A stretch of 53,268 bases of DNA from CAZDDI01 sp964504195 (lineage in GTDB: Bacteria; Chloroflexota; Anaerolineae; B4-G1; SLSP01): NCBI GenBank assembly GCA_964504195.1, contig CAZDDI010000026.1, positions 1 through 53,268 on the forward strand. The letters are read 5' to 3'. Positions within the stretch are counted from its first letter, which is position 1; each line of letters starts with the position of its first letter. Positions 9,613 through 19,080 of this stretch are shown in pieces. Under the pieces are notes generated by a model. That model saw nothing but the letters and a program-made list of their open reading frames with translations. It had not been told where the DNA came from and searched no databases. A program made the position numbers and the translations under genes.

Positions 9613-11217
9613 TTAATCCTTGCGTGAAAATTTCTCGATTGATTCTTCTGTAAATATGTTATCGAGATAAGAGCGAATAACAGCTCCGATGGTAATATCC
9701 TTCTTTATAGCAAGACCCTTTGCACCCTCATCTTGCAACAGCCTTTGCACAAGATTTGCCTTTTCATTCATATAATCTCTAAATTCATCAGTTTCCATTT
9801 GGTTATGTCTGCCATCATAAGTTGAAGTAATATAGTTATAAGTTGACGATTTTGCCACAATTAAGAAATCACCATTGATAAATCGGCAAACTTGCTTGGC
9901 ATTAGATGGGTACCTTCTACCACCTTCTTCTATATCATATTCCCACTCTTCTAAACTAACATACTCTAAAGGAGCAATCTCAACTAATGCTTCATAACTA
10001 TTTGTAACATGAGTTAGTTCTGTGCTTTCCAGTGTTCCAGTTTCTAACCTAAAATAATTCCATTCCCATTTCCAGTCAAAATTGAAATTTTCAAAAATTA
10101 ATCTTTTTGGTTTGACAATACTATGACCCTGGATATCATGAATCAACTCAATAGTGCCGGGCTCTTTACCTAATTCTGCACCTAACAAATCTAACCCACC
10201 GCCCTCTGGGAAAAACATATGATTCAATCCATTAATAAAACTTATGGATTTTAAGATAATAACAATATCATTAATATCCCCCCAAATCGCCCTTTTCGGC
10301 AATGCTATTGGAAACAATCTCTCTTGAACATCCTGCCACCATAAAGGTCTTGGGTCAGGTACTTTCCATAATTCTAGTTTTTCAACAAATTCTTTCATGA
10401 AGGGCCGTGATAACGGATCATGATCCGTACTAGCCATCAATAAATCATCGAGGGGCTTTGTATATACAATAGGCTTTAAATCAATGGGTGCCCCCTCAAA
10501 ATAAATCTCTTCATCTCGTCTAATTAATCTTCTTTTCAAAGCATTTATACTTCTGGGATCATATTGTCCTTCAAACCCATCTTTACAACCTGTCAATAAT
10601 ATCCATAATGTCTTTGCTAAAGAATAAACATCAGCCGGTTTACCATCTGCTTTATGACTATCGCGCTCCATTTCCGGTGCAATCGTCCATCTGGCACCGA
10701 TTCGCTCACCAGTAACAGTAAGGTCGAGTTTATCTGGATAGTCAACCAATCCAAAATCCCACAAGCAGAATCTCTCACCCCACACCAAAATATTGGCTGG
10801 CTTAATATCCCTGTGGCAAATATCTCGTTCATGTAATTGAACTAATACTTGCCCAATCCCTAAAATCACTTCAATACCAGCCTCAAAATCTTTCCCTTTC
10901 AAAAACTCATCTAACGATTGGGCAACAGGCATCACATACCAGGGGTACTCATCCGTAATTTCATCTGGTAAGAAGTAGTCAATAATTGGTAAGAGTCCTT
11001 CTATATCGCTATTCTCTTGAACTACTCTTACCTCAGTCACAAAGCGTGCATAAGTTTTTTGACCGCTTGCACCATCCAGTTTCGCCAATATTTTAATAGC
11101 GGCTGCTTCATTAGAAGAATTTACAGCTAACCAAACAAAGCCATTGCCACCTTGGCCCAAGAACTTTTTCAGTCGCCATGTACCAAACTCTTGACCTTTA
11201 GCGATTTTAGGCTTCAT
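9613..11217 (-). CDS. Ser/Thr protein kinase with unknown C-terminal domain
   Basis: The first 290 of 534 residues form a eukaryotic-like kinase: Gly-loop GQGGNGFVW, catalytic Lys in AAIKILAK, HRD loop CHRDIKPANIL, DFG in LWDFGLVD and APE-type TIAPEME. The remaining ~240 residues (from about WKVPDPRPLWW) match nothing I know. No transmembrane helix is seen, so it is probably cytosolic. The ATG at 11217 is preferred over an upstream TTG at 11235, which lies inside the methyltransferase gene. It follows the methyltransferase by 10 bases and so is probably cotranscribed with the restriction-modification pair. The gene is clearly AT-richer than its neighbours, which suggests separate acquisition. 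A role in phage defence is possible but not shown. Confidence 0.88.
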   Translation of the reverse strand: MKPKIAKGQEFGTWRLKKFLGQGGNGFVWLAVNSSNEAAAIKILAKLDGASGQKTYARFVTEVRVVQENSDIEGLLPIIDYFLPDEITDEYPWYVMPVAQSLDEFLKGKDFEAGIEVILGIGQVLVQLHERDICHRDIKPANILVWGERFCLWDFGLVDYPDKLDLTVTGERIGARWTIAPEMERDSHKADGKPADVYSLAKTLWILLTGCKDGFEGQYDPRSINALKRRLIRRDEEIYFEGAPIDLKPIVYTKPLDDLLMASTDHDPLSRPFMKEFVEKLELWKVPDPRPLWWQDVQERLFPIALPKRAIWGDINDIVIILKSISFINGLNHMFFPEGGGLDLLGAELGKEPGTIELIHDIQGHSIVKPKRLIFENFNFDWKWEWNYFRLETGTLESTELTHVTNSYEALVEIAPLEYVSLEEWEYDIEEGGRRYPSNAKQVCRFINGDFLIVAKSSTYNYITSTYDGRHNQMETDEFRDYMNEKANLVQRLLQDEGAKGLAIKKDITIGAVIRSYLDNIFTEESIEKFSRKD

Positions 11218-11227
11218 TTTGTACCTA

Positions 11228-12445
11228 CTACTCAATCAATGGCTTCCGCCCCGCTACCTGGAACTCGAACAATTCCTTCTTCGAGTTGCGCTTGCGGATG
11301 CGCTGAACTTCGACGTGCGCGAAGCCGCTGGCGGCGAGCATATCGGCGTAAATCTGCTCTACCGGCACGAGGGTCTCATAAAACCGCGAGTTGCCCACGA
11401 TGTAGAATGCCCGCCCGCCGGGCGCGAGAGCCTGGTAAACGCTCTGCACATGCTGCGCCATGTCCGCGAAGTAGCGATGCACATAAGCCGACAGCACCGC
11501 GCTCTGCTGCGCTATCGCCGCAATCAGCACCGGGAACTCCGCGTGCGGGATTTTGACCCCATCCGGTTCCCAGGTTTGCAAGCGACTGGTGGCGATGCCC
11601 CAGGTGCCGCCGATGGCTTGCCAATCCAGCTCGCCCGCCTCGCGGCCATCGCTGAGGTAGCCGAGCCAGTACATATAGGGCCGCAGCTCGCGGATGTAGC
11701 TCATCCGGTTCGGATACGGCGGCGAGGTGATGACGCAATCATAAGGGCCGCCCGCCGGAATCGCGCGCGAGTCGGCCTGCGTCACGCGCACCGGCTGCGC
11801 CAGCGGCATCGCAGCGGATTCCACCAGCCGCGCCGTCGCGTTGACGAAATGCTCCAACATCCGCTGCCGGTCATCGAAGAGGCTGAGTTGCCCATCCGCC
11901 GCATCTTTGAATGACATAGATTGGTGATTGAACGCCGCATTCGACCAGGTGATGAGCAGGTCGCAAAAAGCCAGCAGAAGCAAATCCTTCGCCGGGCCGG
12001 ATGCGAGCAATGCCTGATTTAGCGCGTGATACAGCTGCGCTAGGGTCATCAACCGTTCTTCCGCCCACCAGCGCGTGATATTGTGAATCGGCGGCGTCCA
12101 CAGGTCAGCAGCGCGGTTCTCGGCGGCACGGCGGACAATCTCAGCGGCAGCGGCGCGCGCGTCGTGCAGCGTCTCCGGCGCATACTGTGCCGTCTTGACC
12201 CGTGCCAGCCACACGAGAAACGGGTTGATGTCGAGCAAATCGCAGCGCACCCCGCGTTCGGCGCACACCAGGCCCGTCGTACCGGTGCCGGAGAAGGGGT
12301 CGAGCACAGACGTTATCTCAGGATGCTGCTCAAGAATCTGAGCGACGAGCTTAATCGAGTAAGCCGGCGTCAGGCGCAGCCAGCCATGACGGCCCGCCTT
12401 CAAGTTGTATTTGAACGTCAAATCGGCGCGCTGCTCAACCATCAT
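11228..12445 (-). CDS. DNA methyltransferase (N4-cytosine/N6-adenine type)
   Basis: This AdoMet-dependent amino-methyltransferase has motif I as DPFSGTGTTGL near residue 50 and the catalytic motif IV as TSPPYPNRMSY near residue 230. SPPY is most often seen in N4-cytosine enzymes, but the base cannot be fixed from sequence. The start at 12445 (ATGATGGTTGAG) overlaps the last 11 bases of the putative restriction gene, implying translational coupling. The open frame continues to 12484 but lies wholly within that upstream gene. Length is 405 aa. It is the probable protective half of a type II restriction-modification system. The target sequence cannot be read from the protein. Confidence 0.88.
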   Translation of the reverse strand: MMVEQRADLTFKYNLKAGRHGWLRLTPAYSIKLVAQILEQHPEITSVLDPFSGTGTTGLVCAERGVRCDLLDINPFLVWLARVKTAQYAPETLHDARAAAAEIVRRAAENRAADLWTPPIHNITRWWAEERLMTLAQLYHALNQALLASGPAKDLLLLAFCDLLITWSNAAFNHQSMSFKDAADGQLSLFDDRQRMLEHFVNATARLVESAAMPLAQPVRVTQADSRAIPAGGPYDCVITSPPYPNRMSYIRELRPYMYWLGYLSDGREAGELDWQAIGGTWGIATSRLQTWEPDGVKIPHAEFPVLIAAIAQQSAVLSAYVHRYFADMAQHVQSVYQALAPGGRAFYIVGNSRFYETLVPVEQIYADMLAASGFAHVEVQRIRKRNSKKELFEFQVAGRKPLIE

Positions 12446-13256
12446 GGCCTTCCGGCTCCAACAAAGCCTGGAGGATGTCTGCAATCAATGTCTGCAACGT
12501 AGCCGCGTTGCGCTGGAAGAATCCCGCCCAATCGTAGCCCACAATCTGCTCCGCAAAGGCGTAGGTCGAAAGATGCGGCGATGCGCCCAACTGCCCCCGC
12601 AAGATGCACCATTTGGCGTGTGTGTAACGCTCCACAATGTCGCTATCAATCTGTGTGGAGAGCACCAACAACACGGGAAGGTAGCCTTGCGAGTAAGCAG
12701 TAGCGGCATTGGCAAGGTCGGCATTTTGCCGCTTGGAGTCTTTGCTTTTGTAGCCCTGGCGGACTTCAAAAACCAACCCCTTGAGCGCAGCGGCAATGCC
12801 TGGCGCAACATCCAAACGGCGGGCGGATTCCAGTAGCCAGTGCGCGACCGTTTCGCGCCGCACGGCATCGGCAATATCAGCCAAGTCCACGCGCGCATCC
12901 AAAGAGAGACGGCGACTACGCCCTTCCACAGTGGTCATGTACGACCAGGCGACTTGTTCCGCCGTTAGTCCCAAATGGTCTTGGAGGATTTGCCGAAACA
13001 GCACCTCGCTGCCCAATCCAATCTGGCGGTAGACCGAAGTAATGCCTCCGGCAGCGCGATGTGCGGCATAGACAAGAGGATCGTTCAGTCCAAACCAGGC
13101 ATAGAATGGGTCCGCGCCATACAATTGTTGGAAGGCTTCCAGCGATACAGGCTTACCCTGCCCCAAAGCCGGTTTGTAGGCTTTGCAGGTGGTAATGTGA
13201 TCAACGATGATTTGTAGATACCGCGCATCCGATGGCAAGATCGTATTTGGTTTCAT
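12435..13256 (-). CDS. putative type II restriction endonuclease
   Basis: I cannot name the family with certainty. The 273-aa protein has a plausible PD-(D/E)xK-like core near residues 190-205 (GLVFEVRQGYKSKDSKR), where an acidic residue on one strand is followed by E-x-R and Lys. Position is the main argument: its stop overlaps the start of a DNA methyltransferase. There is no signal peptide or membrane segment. The start at 13256 is chosen because gggagg lies 7 bases upstream. The frame to 13289 lacks a ribosome site. A clean restriction-gene annotation would need a fold match or the target site. Confidence 0.6.
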   Translation of the reverse strand: MKPNTILPSDARYLQIIVDHITTCKAYKPALGQGKPVSLEAFQQLYGADPFYAWFGLNDPLVYAAHRAAGGITSVYRQIGLGSEVLFRQILQDHLGLTAEQVAWSYMTTVEGRSRRLSLDARVDLADIADAVRRETVAHWLLESARRLDVAPGIAAALKGLVFEVRQGYKSKDSKRQNADLANAATAYSQGYLPVLLVLSTQIDSDIVERYTHAKWCILRGQLGASPHLSTYAFAEQIVGYDWAGFFQRNAATLQTLIADILQALLEPEGHDG

Positions 13257-13297
13257 AAAGCCCTCCCTGGCTGCCTGTTTTGCGTTCAATTCCCGGT

Positions 13298-14011
13298 CTA
13301 TTTCCCCACCCCACGCGCCCCATCAAGGTGCAGACCACACTCTGTTTTACCCTTGCCCGCCCAGCGCCCGGCACGGACATCGCCCGACGCATCTACATTG
13401 AAGACGGGCGCGGTGCAGGGCGCGCAGCCGATGCTGGGATACCCTAGCACTTCCAAGGGATGCGCGGGCAGCGCGTGGCAGTGGCGATATGTCTCGACAT
13501 CAGCAGCAGTCCAGTCTAACAGGGGGTGAATTTTGATCACACCAGAGATTTGCGGAGCAAGGTAGCGCAGGCCTAACCGGTTGGCGGTCTGATCCCGCCG
13601 GACGCCGGCTACCCACGCGACCATCCCATCGAGCGCACGCTGCATCGGCTCCACCTTGTTATGATAACAACAGAGGTCTGGATCACGATCGTGAATATCC
13701 GCCCCGTAAACGGCCAAAAAGTCTTTGGGATTGAGATCCGGACACGCAATGACCAAGTTCAGCCCAAAGCGAGTCACAATTTCATCGCGAAAGGCCAGCG
13801 TCTCCGGAAAGTGAAAGCCCGTATCGAGAAAGATGACAGGCAGTTCCGGACAAACGCGAGAGATTAGATGTAGCAAGGGCAAGCTCTGTGTCTGAAAGGA
13901 AGAGCTCGCTGCAATACGCGGCTGAAACGCCTGCCAGGCCCAACGTAGGGTTTCCTCGGCAGATTCCGGCTCACCCGGCGTAAGCAATTTGCAAGAATCG
14001 GATTCGTTCAT
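13298..14011 (-). CDS. cysH: APS/PAPS reductase, iron-sulfur type
   Basis: It reduces activated sulfate (APS or PAPS) to sulfite in cysteine synthesis. The 237 aa contain the nucleotide-binding SSSFQTQSLPLLH, then FLDTGFHFPET. The Cys pairs CCYHNK and GCAPC are typical of the [4Fe-4S] APS-reducing subgroup, and the catalytic tail is GRWAGKGKTECGLH. The Met at 14011 has agggggc upstream; the 22 residues before it in the open frame are probably untranslated. No other sulfate genes are in view. It lies 41 bp upstream of the restriction-modification genes on the same strand. A DNA-phosphorothioation role (DndC-like) was considered, but the ECGLH tail and Cys pairs fit assimilation better. Confidence 0.93.
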   Translation of the reverse strand: MNESDSCKLLTPGEPESAEETLRWAWQAFQPRIAASSSFQTQSLPLLHLISRVCPELPVIFLDTGFHFPETLAFRDEIVTRFGLNLVIACPDLNPKDFLAVYGADIHDRDPDLCCYHNKVEPMQRALDGMVAWVAGVRRDQTANRLGLRYLAPQISGVIKIHPLLDWTAADVETYRHCHALPAHPLEVLGYPSIGCAPCTAPVFNVDASGDVRAGRWAGKGKTECGLHLDGARGVGK

Positions 14012-14072
14012 GGGGTGCCCCCTTGCGAATAGAGAACAACAAATCTTAAATGTAATTAAAACTGTAGTCAAT

Positions 14073-14184
14073 GGCATTAAGTTTAGAGCATAGACCTGGC
14101 AGCTTGAAGGCCGTAAGTCTACAAAACGTCGTTATTCACCGGTAAAAGACTACCCCTCCCAATTGGGGCAAAACTGGTCTTAAT
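14073..14184. repeat. MITE-like interspersed repeat, copy A
   Basis: It aligns almost end to end with 36300-36422: both start ggcattaagttta, share gacctggcag and the exact 18-mer cgttattcaccggtaaaa, and end near cttaa. Copy A is more diverged, and its terminal inverted repeats are eroded. It lies just upstream of cysH. No flanking direct repeat is recognisable. Confidence 0.8.
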
Positions 14185-14431
14185 TTTCTGTGCTATAGTA
14201 CCTGTTACGGCCAGCCTCTTTATTGTACCACGTTCCGCGCCTTCAACCTCAAAAACTTTCAGGGCTTACACTACAACACCGCTTGAGGTTTGCCCTGAGC
14301 CTACCCCACAAGCGGTAGCACATCCCCTGCGGTAGGCTCAAGGGACGCGAGCCTCCGAAAATTCCGCGCAGCCAGCACAACCAGCGCGCCACTCTAAATG
14401 GAGCGGCGCGCTAATTGACTCACGCAACACT
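14185..14431. other. spacer with two hairpins between kinase gene and cysH
   Basis: No gene is seen. One hairpin pairs ccctgagcctacc (14293-14305) with ggtaggctcaaggg (14331-14344) and belongs to the palindrome type seen also at 34.5 kb. A second pairs agcgcgcc (14383-14390) with ggcgcgct (14405-14412), 20 bases past the kinase stop. It may act as its terminator, although no T-run follows. Confidence 0.6.
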
Positions 14432-16159
14432 TTACGGTACAGTTACAACGAGATTATCAAACGCAACCTCAGAGAATTCATCATCTAACGCGATAACCCC
14501 TAGCGCAATGTCACCTTCTGTAAGTGTATCGTCCTTCAAATCCACCAAGAGCGTATCGTTGATCCAAAAGCGAAGCTGGTCCCCAACACAGGAAAGGCGC
14601 ACCGCATTGGTCGCCCCTACCCCTTGCCGAATTGCATTGCTAGATTTGGCTTCCTGTAACGATACCCCTTCATTGTCTTGCATCTTGAAAACGGTGTAAT
14701 AGCCATCAGCACTATAAAGAAGTGCGTAAAAATTAGATGGCGTGTAACGACAGTAGAATACATGCCAGTTATTATCGCTACCCTGCACCAAACGGCTTTC
14801 TACATCCATTATGCTATCAGCGAAGTGGCGTCGTGCAATAGAAAGCGTAACAGCATCCGCAGCCGTGTAATTAAGGATCAGCAATTCCTCGTTCTCATAC
14901 CGCACTGAGCCGTTGGCATTACGCCCAACCCACCAGCCGCTCTTGGAATCGCTGAAATCATCGCTAAAGCCGCTGACAGCTTCTGGAGTGAACGTCGCCG
15001 GAACCGTAGTTGCCGGCAGGGTAACCGAGGGGGTAGCCAAGGGGGCATCAATGGTAGCGAGCCAACTCCACGCCCCCCACCCCAGGCCAGCCAGCAACCC
15101 ACATCCCAGCACGCTTCCCACAACCACAAACAACAGTGTCAGAATACTGCGCCGCCGTTTGGCGGGTTTTGCCGGAGGAAATGTCGCCGGGCGGCTTGCC
15201 TGTGGCACAGGCGACTGTTCCGCCGGGGGTATAGTTGGAGGCCGCACTGGCGGGGCAGTCGGCGGACGATAAGGCGGAGATGCAATTTCGCGCTGCACAG
15301 GAACTACAACGGTTGCCCCATGTAACGCAGGCAGAGCACGCAAGGCCTGCCCCATCGCTGCGGCACTCTGGAAACGCTCCGGCATCGCCACCGCCATCGC
15401 GCGCAAAATCAGCTGCTCCAGTGCAGAACTCAGCTCCACTTTAATCCGCCGAGGCGCCAGGAACGTGGCCGGATTCGCCATCCGTTGGGTGGCCGTGGGC
15501 GGAATGCGCCCCGTGATGGCATGATAGAGGGTAGCCCCTAGCGCGTAAACATCGCTACGCGGGTCAGTATGCCCAGACCCTAAATCATACTGCTCCGGCG
15601 GCGCATACTCTGGCGTGCCCGCACCCCGCATCACCGTCTTGGTGTGCGGATCGTTGGGATCCCATAGTTTCACCAGCCCAAAATCCACCAGCACAGCGCG
15701 GTTCTCCGGGGTGATGATGATATTTTGGGGCTTAATATCACGGTGCAGCACCCCCTTCTTGTGACAATAGTCCAACGCCTCTAGTAACTGTGCCATCCAC
15801 AAACGCAACTCCGGCTCGGACTGTGCACCCTCACGCACAATACGCGTCGCCAAATCTTCACCTTCGACAAAATCCATCACCAAATACTGGTTCTCGTGCC
15901 AAACAAAGTAATCCGTGACGCGCACCAAATACGGGTGGACAAGGGTCGCCAACACTTGCGCCTCAGATTCAAATTGCTGACGCAGTTGCGCTAGCAGTTC
16001 TGGGAGCAGTCCCGGCTGCGGGGTCATCTCCTTGAGCGCCACAGGGCGATTCAAGCGTATATCCCACGCCTTATACACTGCGCCCATACCGCCCTGACCC
16101 AAGAGTTTAACGATACGATAGCGATTCTCGATGATTTCTCCCGTGGCTAATAGCATCAT
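14432..16159 (-). CDS. membrane Ser/Thr protein kinase with extracytoplasmic beta-sandwich domain
   Basis: This is a 575-aa PknB-type kinase. Residues about 12-275 hold GQGGMGAVYKAWD, the ATP Lys in VALKEM, HRDIKPQNIII, DFGLVKLW and GTPEYAPPEQY. A Pro-rich linker (about 285-335) leads to one transmembrane helix (LTLLFVVVGSVLGCGLLAGL). The outside part (about 400-575) begins GFSDDFSDSKSGWWVGRN and looks like a concanavalin/LamG-type ligand-binding sandwich. Its start lies 6 bases after the stop of the beta-helix kinase gene, so the two are cotranscribed. The kinase domain is closely similar to that neighbour, indicating tandem duplication followed by swapping of the sensor domain. The ligand is unknown. 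Confidence 0.93.
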   Translation of the reverse strand: MMLLATGEIIENRYRIVKLLGQGGMGAVYKAWDIRLNRPVALKEMTPQPGLLPELLAQLRQQFESEAQVLATLVHPYLVRVTDYFVWHENQYLVMDFVEGEDLATRIVREGAQSEPELRLWMAQLLEALDYCHKKGVLHRDIKPQNIIITPENRAVLVDFGLVKLWDPNDPHTKTVMRGAGTPEYAPPEQYDLGSGHTDPRSDVYALGATLYHAITGRIPPTATQRMANPATFLAPRRIKVELSSALEQLILRAMAVAMPERFQSAAAMGQALRALPALHGATVVVPVQREIASPPYRPPTAPPVRPPTIPPAEQSPVPQASRPATFPPAKPAKRRRSILTLLFVVVGSVLGCGLLAGLGWGAWSWLATIDAPLATPSVTLPATTVPATFTPEAVSGFSDDFSDSKSGWWVGRNANGSVRYENEELLILNYTAADAVTLSIARRHFADSIMDVESRLVQGSDNNWHVFYCRYTPSNFYALLYSADGYYTVFKMQDNEGVSLQEAKSSNAIRQGVGATNAVRLSCVGDQLRFWINDTLLVDLKDDTLTEGDIALGVIALDDEFSEVAFDNLVVTVP

Positions 16160-16165
16160 TCCCCC

Positions 16166-19000
16166 CTAACGCCGATCATCTATATCCGTCGTGTTGTTCG
16201 TAGTGGTATTGTCTGCCAAAGTAGGAGTGGAGGTCGCAGTAACGTAAATTCCCCAACGATTGCTGCGCAATTGATTTTGTCGCGCAACACCACCACCATT
16301 TTCAAAGTACGCCAACCCGGCTTCCACGTTCTCCTCGCAAGTATTGTTTTCCAGCGTAGGCGCACTATCGCCCTTCACACTGATGCCGTGCAGCCCATTG
16401 TTATTAAACGTATTGTAGCGCGCCGTCCCGCCAGAGTTATTGAAATAGATCAGCCCACTCTCAAGATTCTCGTAAACCGTATTCCTCTCCAAAAGCGGTT
16501 GCGCACTTTCGCGCACAATAATCCCGGAAAGTGCATTGCTATGGATCGTATTATTGCGCACGGTAGGGCGAGCGTCGTCAGAAATGCGCAGCCCGGCACT
16601 CTCGCTCTCTGCACTGATGTTATCCTCCAACGTGGGGACACTTTCGGCGTTACAACCCATACCACTCATACCATTACGCCAAAACTGATTACCTCGCGCC
16701 AGCCCGCCAGAAGTCTCAAAATACACCAACCCGCTCTCGATATTGTCATTAGCGATATTTTCCAGCAGCGTAGGCGTAGCGCTACCACTCACAATGATAC
16801 CTGAAAGCTCGTTACCATTACATTCATTCTTCAACACTGTAGCACTGCTCTCATCCGCAAACCGCATCCCGGCCCCGCTGTTGTTAGCGCAGCTATTTTC
16901 CTCCAGCGTGGGAGTCGCCTGCCCATTAACCCCAATGCCGTGCAGCCCATTTTCAAGTGACTGGTTACGCCGGGCCGCGCCACCAGCCATACCGAAATAT
17001 ACCAGCCCGCTCTGCGCATTAGCGCGAAGCACGTTATCTTCCAAGGTGGGCGCAGCGTTGGCGCTAACCTGAATGCCGTGGAGACCGTTTTGCTCGATGG
17101 TATTAAAACGCGCAACGCCGCCAGCATTCGACCAATACGCCATCCCGTTCTGCTCGTTGGCACGCAAGATGTTTTCTATGATGGTCGGCGTAGCATCGCC
17201 AGTGACTGAAATGCCGGACAGCAGATTCCCCGAACAGTGATTCCCTTTGATCTCGCCCCCGCTGTTATCACGGATATTAATACCAAACTGCGCATTGTCC
17301 CGGCAAACATTCTCCACCAAATCCACCTGCGCCTCATACACCAAACGAAAACCATCCAGATTGTTTTCCACCGCCTCACAATTCTGCACGCGCCCAGTGA
17401 CGCCGCCTGCCAGATGCAATCCCGCGCGCGGGGTGCCGCTCTCAATGAACATCGCCCCCGTGAAGCGACAGGCATCAAATAGCACCTCACCCTGCTCCAC
17501 ATAAACAACATCGGCTTCGGCCACACCCGCGTGGCGGAACGTGATATCCCGCGCCTGGAACAAGCCGTCGCCGGTGTAACGTACCACGTATTCCTTACCC
17601 CCAAACACGATGAAGGTATGATCCATACCCGCCCCCATCAACATCAGCGGCTTGTCAATATCCAACGGTGCATCCAGCGTATACGTACCCGCGGCCAGGT
17701 TCAACACACTTCCAGTCGGCGCAGTAGCAACAGCCTCGGACAGTGAAACATAATCGCCCGTACCTTGCGGATTCACTGTGAACGATTGTGCCGGGGCAGA
17801 AGCACGCGATGTAGCAGTGGCAACACCGCCCCCTGCCTGGATTGTAGGCACGGCGGTAGGTTCTTCCAGATTCAACAACCACCAAAACCCGATCATCATC
17901 GTGCCCAAACAGAACAACCCAACCAGACCAAGCGCCGCCAACACCCACCAGCGACGCTTGGGTTTGCGCGACGGCACTGATGCGGCCATGCCTACCGGAG
18001 GCGGATAGGTGCCTGGTTGCAGCCCCCCTGCGGGTGGCGGATAAGTGTTTGTGAGGGCTGAAATTCTGGAGGTCAGAGAACGCACCACAGATGTACCGCC
18101 CGGCCCAGCGCTGGGTTCGATCAACTGCGTCGGTTGACGAAACACTTGCGAGGGCGATTGTATCCGCCCCTCGCTCAATTTCAGGAAAGCCTCTTTCATA
18201 TCACGAGCGTTCTGAAAACGTTCCGACATGGCAACGCTCATGGCTTTCAAAATTAAGGCTTCGGCTTCGCGGCTAATTTGTGTATTAAGAGCACGCGGCA
18301 CGGTAAACCCATCCGGGTTTGCCATACGCTGGGTAGCCGTGGGCGGAAGCTTGCCCGTAACCGCATGGTAGAGCGTCGCCCCCAGGCTGTAGATATCGCT
18401 GCGGGGGTCGGTGTGCTTCATCCCCATATCATATTGCTCAGGAGGGGCATACTCCGGCGTGCCCGCGCCACGCATCACCGTCTTGGTGTGCGGGTCGCTG
18501 GAATCCCACAGTTTGACCAGCCCAAAATCCACCAGCACGGCTTCCCCTTCGGGGTTGATGATGATGTTGTGCGGCTTGATGTCGCGGTGCAGGATGCCCT
18601 GTTTGTGGCAATAATCGAGCGCGCTGAGCAGCTCCACCGCCCAACGCACCACATCGGCCTCTGGTTGCGGGCCTTGTTTGCGGATGCGATCCGCCAGACT
18701 CTCACCCGCCACAAAATCCATCACCAAATACTGGCTATGCTCCCAAAAGAAATAATCCGTCACGCGGACCAAGTGGGGATGGACGAAGGTAGCTAGAGTC
18801 TGAGCCTCCGCCTCGAATTGTTGCAAGAGTTGTCCCAGGAGCTCGTCCCCCAATCCCGGCTGGGGGAGCATTTCCTTGAGGGCGATAGGGCGATTGAGGC
18901 GCAAATCCCAACAACGATAGACCGCCCCCATCCCGCCCTGCCCCAGAATTTTGACTACACGATAGCGATTATCAACTACCTGCCCTGATTGCAGTACCAT
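16166..19000 (-). CDS. membrane Ser/Thr protein kinase with right-handed beta-helix sensor
   Basis: In this 944-aa protein, residues about 1-270 are a complete kinase (GQGGMGAVYRCWD, HRDIKPHNIII, DFGLVKLW, GTPEYAPPEQY). One transmembrane helix follows near residues 350-375 (WWVLAALGLVGLFCLGTMMI). From about residue 405 a NosD/pectate-lyase-like beta-helix begins with TVNPQGTGDYVSLSEAV. It continues as 23-residue coils in which NGLHGI/ESGLVYF and PTLE.N alternate, giving a 46-residue double repeat over nearly 400 residues. Such helices usually bind or process polysaccharides; here it is probably a surface sensor. The start at 19000 has agggagg upstream. It is followed within 6 bases by a second kinase gene and preceded by an FHA-ABC gene. 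Confidence 0.94.
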   Translation of the reverse strand: MVLQSGQVVDNRYRVVKILGQGGMGAVYRCWDLRLNRPIALKEMLPQPGLGDELLGQLLQQFEAEAQTLATFVHPHLVRVTDYFFWEHSQYLVMDFVAGESLADRIRKQGPQPEADVVRWAVELLSALDYCHKQGILHRDIKPHNIIINPEGEAVLVDFGLVKLWDSSDPHTKTVMRGAGTPEYAPPEQYDMGMKHTDPRSDIYSLGATLYHAVTGKLPPTATQRMANPDGFTVPRALNTQISREAEALILKAMSVAMSERFQNARDMKEAFLKLSEGRIQSPSQVFRQPTQLIEPSAGPGGTSVVRSLTSRISALTNTYPPPAGGLQPGTYPPPVGMAASVPSRKPKRRWWVLAALGLVGLFCLGTMMIGFWWLLNLEEPTAVPTIQAGGGVATATSRASAPAQSFTVNPQGTGDYVSLSEAVATAPTGSVLNLAAGTYTLDAPLDIDKPLMLMGAGMDHTFIVFGGKEYVVRYTGDGLFQARDITFRHAGVAEADVVYVEQGEVLFDACRFTGAMFIESGTPRAGLHLAGGVTGRVQNCEAVENNLDGFRLVYEAQVDLVENVCRDNAQFGINIRDNSGGEIKGNHCSGNLLSGISVTGDATPTIIENILRANEQNGMAYWSNAGGVARFNTIEQNGLHGIQVSANAAPTLEDNVLRANAQSGLVYFGMAGGAARRNQSLENGLHGIGVNGQATPTLEENSCANNSGAGMRFADESSATVLKNECNGNELSGIIVSGSATPTLLENIANDNIESGLVYFETSGGLARGNQFWRNGMSGMGCNAESVPTLEDNISAESESAGLRISDDARPTVRNNTIHSNALSGIIVRESAQPLLERNTVYENLESGLIYFNNSGGTARYNTFNNNGLHGISVKGDSAPTLENNTCEENVEAGLAYFENGGGVARQNQLRSNRWGIYVTATSTPTLADNTTTNNTTDIDDRR

Positions 19001-19080
19001 GATGGCCTCCCTTGAAAACAGTAAGCGGCACAAACTGAATCTTGCGACTAAATGCACAAACTAAAGTTCGTGCTACATTC

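Noticed and set aside
13298..14011. CysH-family gene as a DNA-phosphorothioation DndC next to the restriction genes
   Set aside because: It has the GRW...KTECGLH tail and Cys pairs of assimilatory APS reductases, and no dndB/D/E partners are present.
16180..17700. Regular repeats that could suggest a CRISPR array or tandem DNA repeat
   Set aside because: The periodicity is a protein-level 23/46-residue beta-helix repeat inside an open reading frame. There are no identical repeats with unique spacers.
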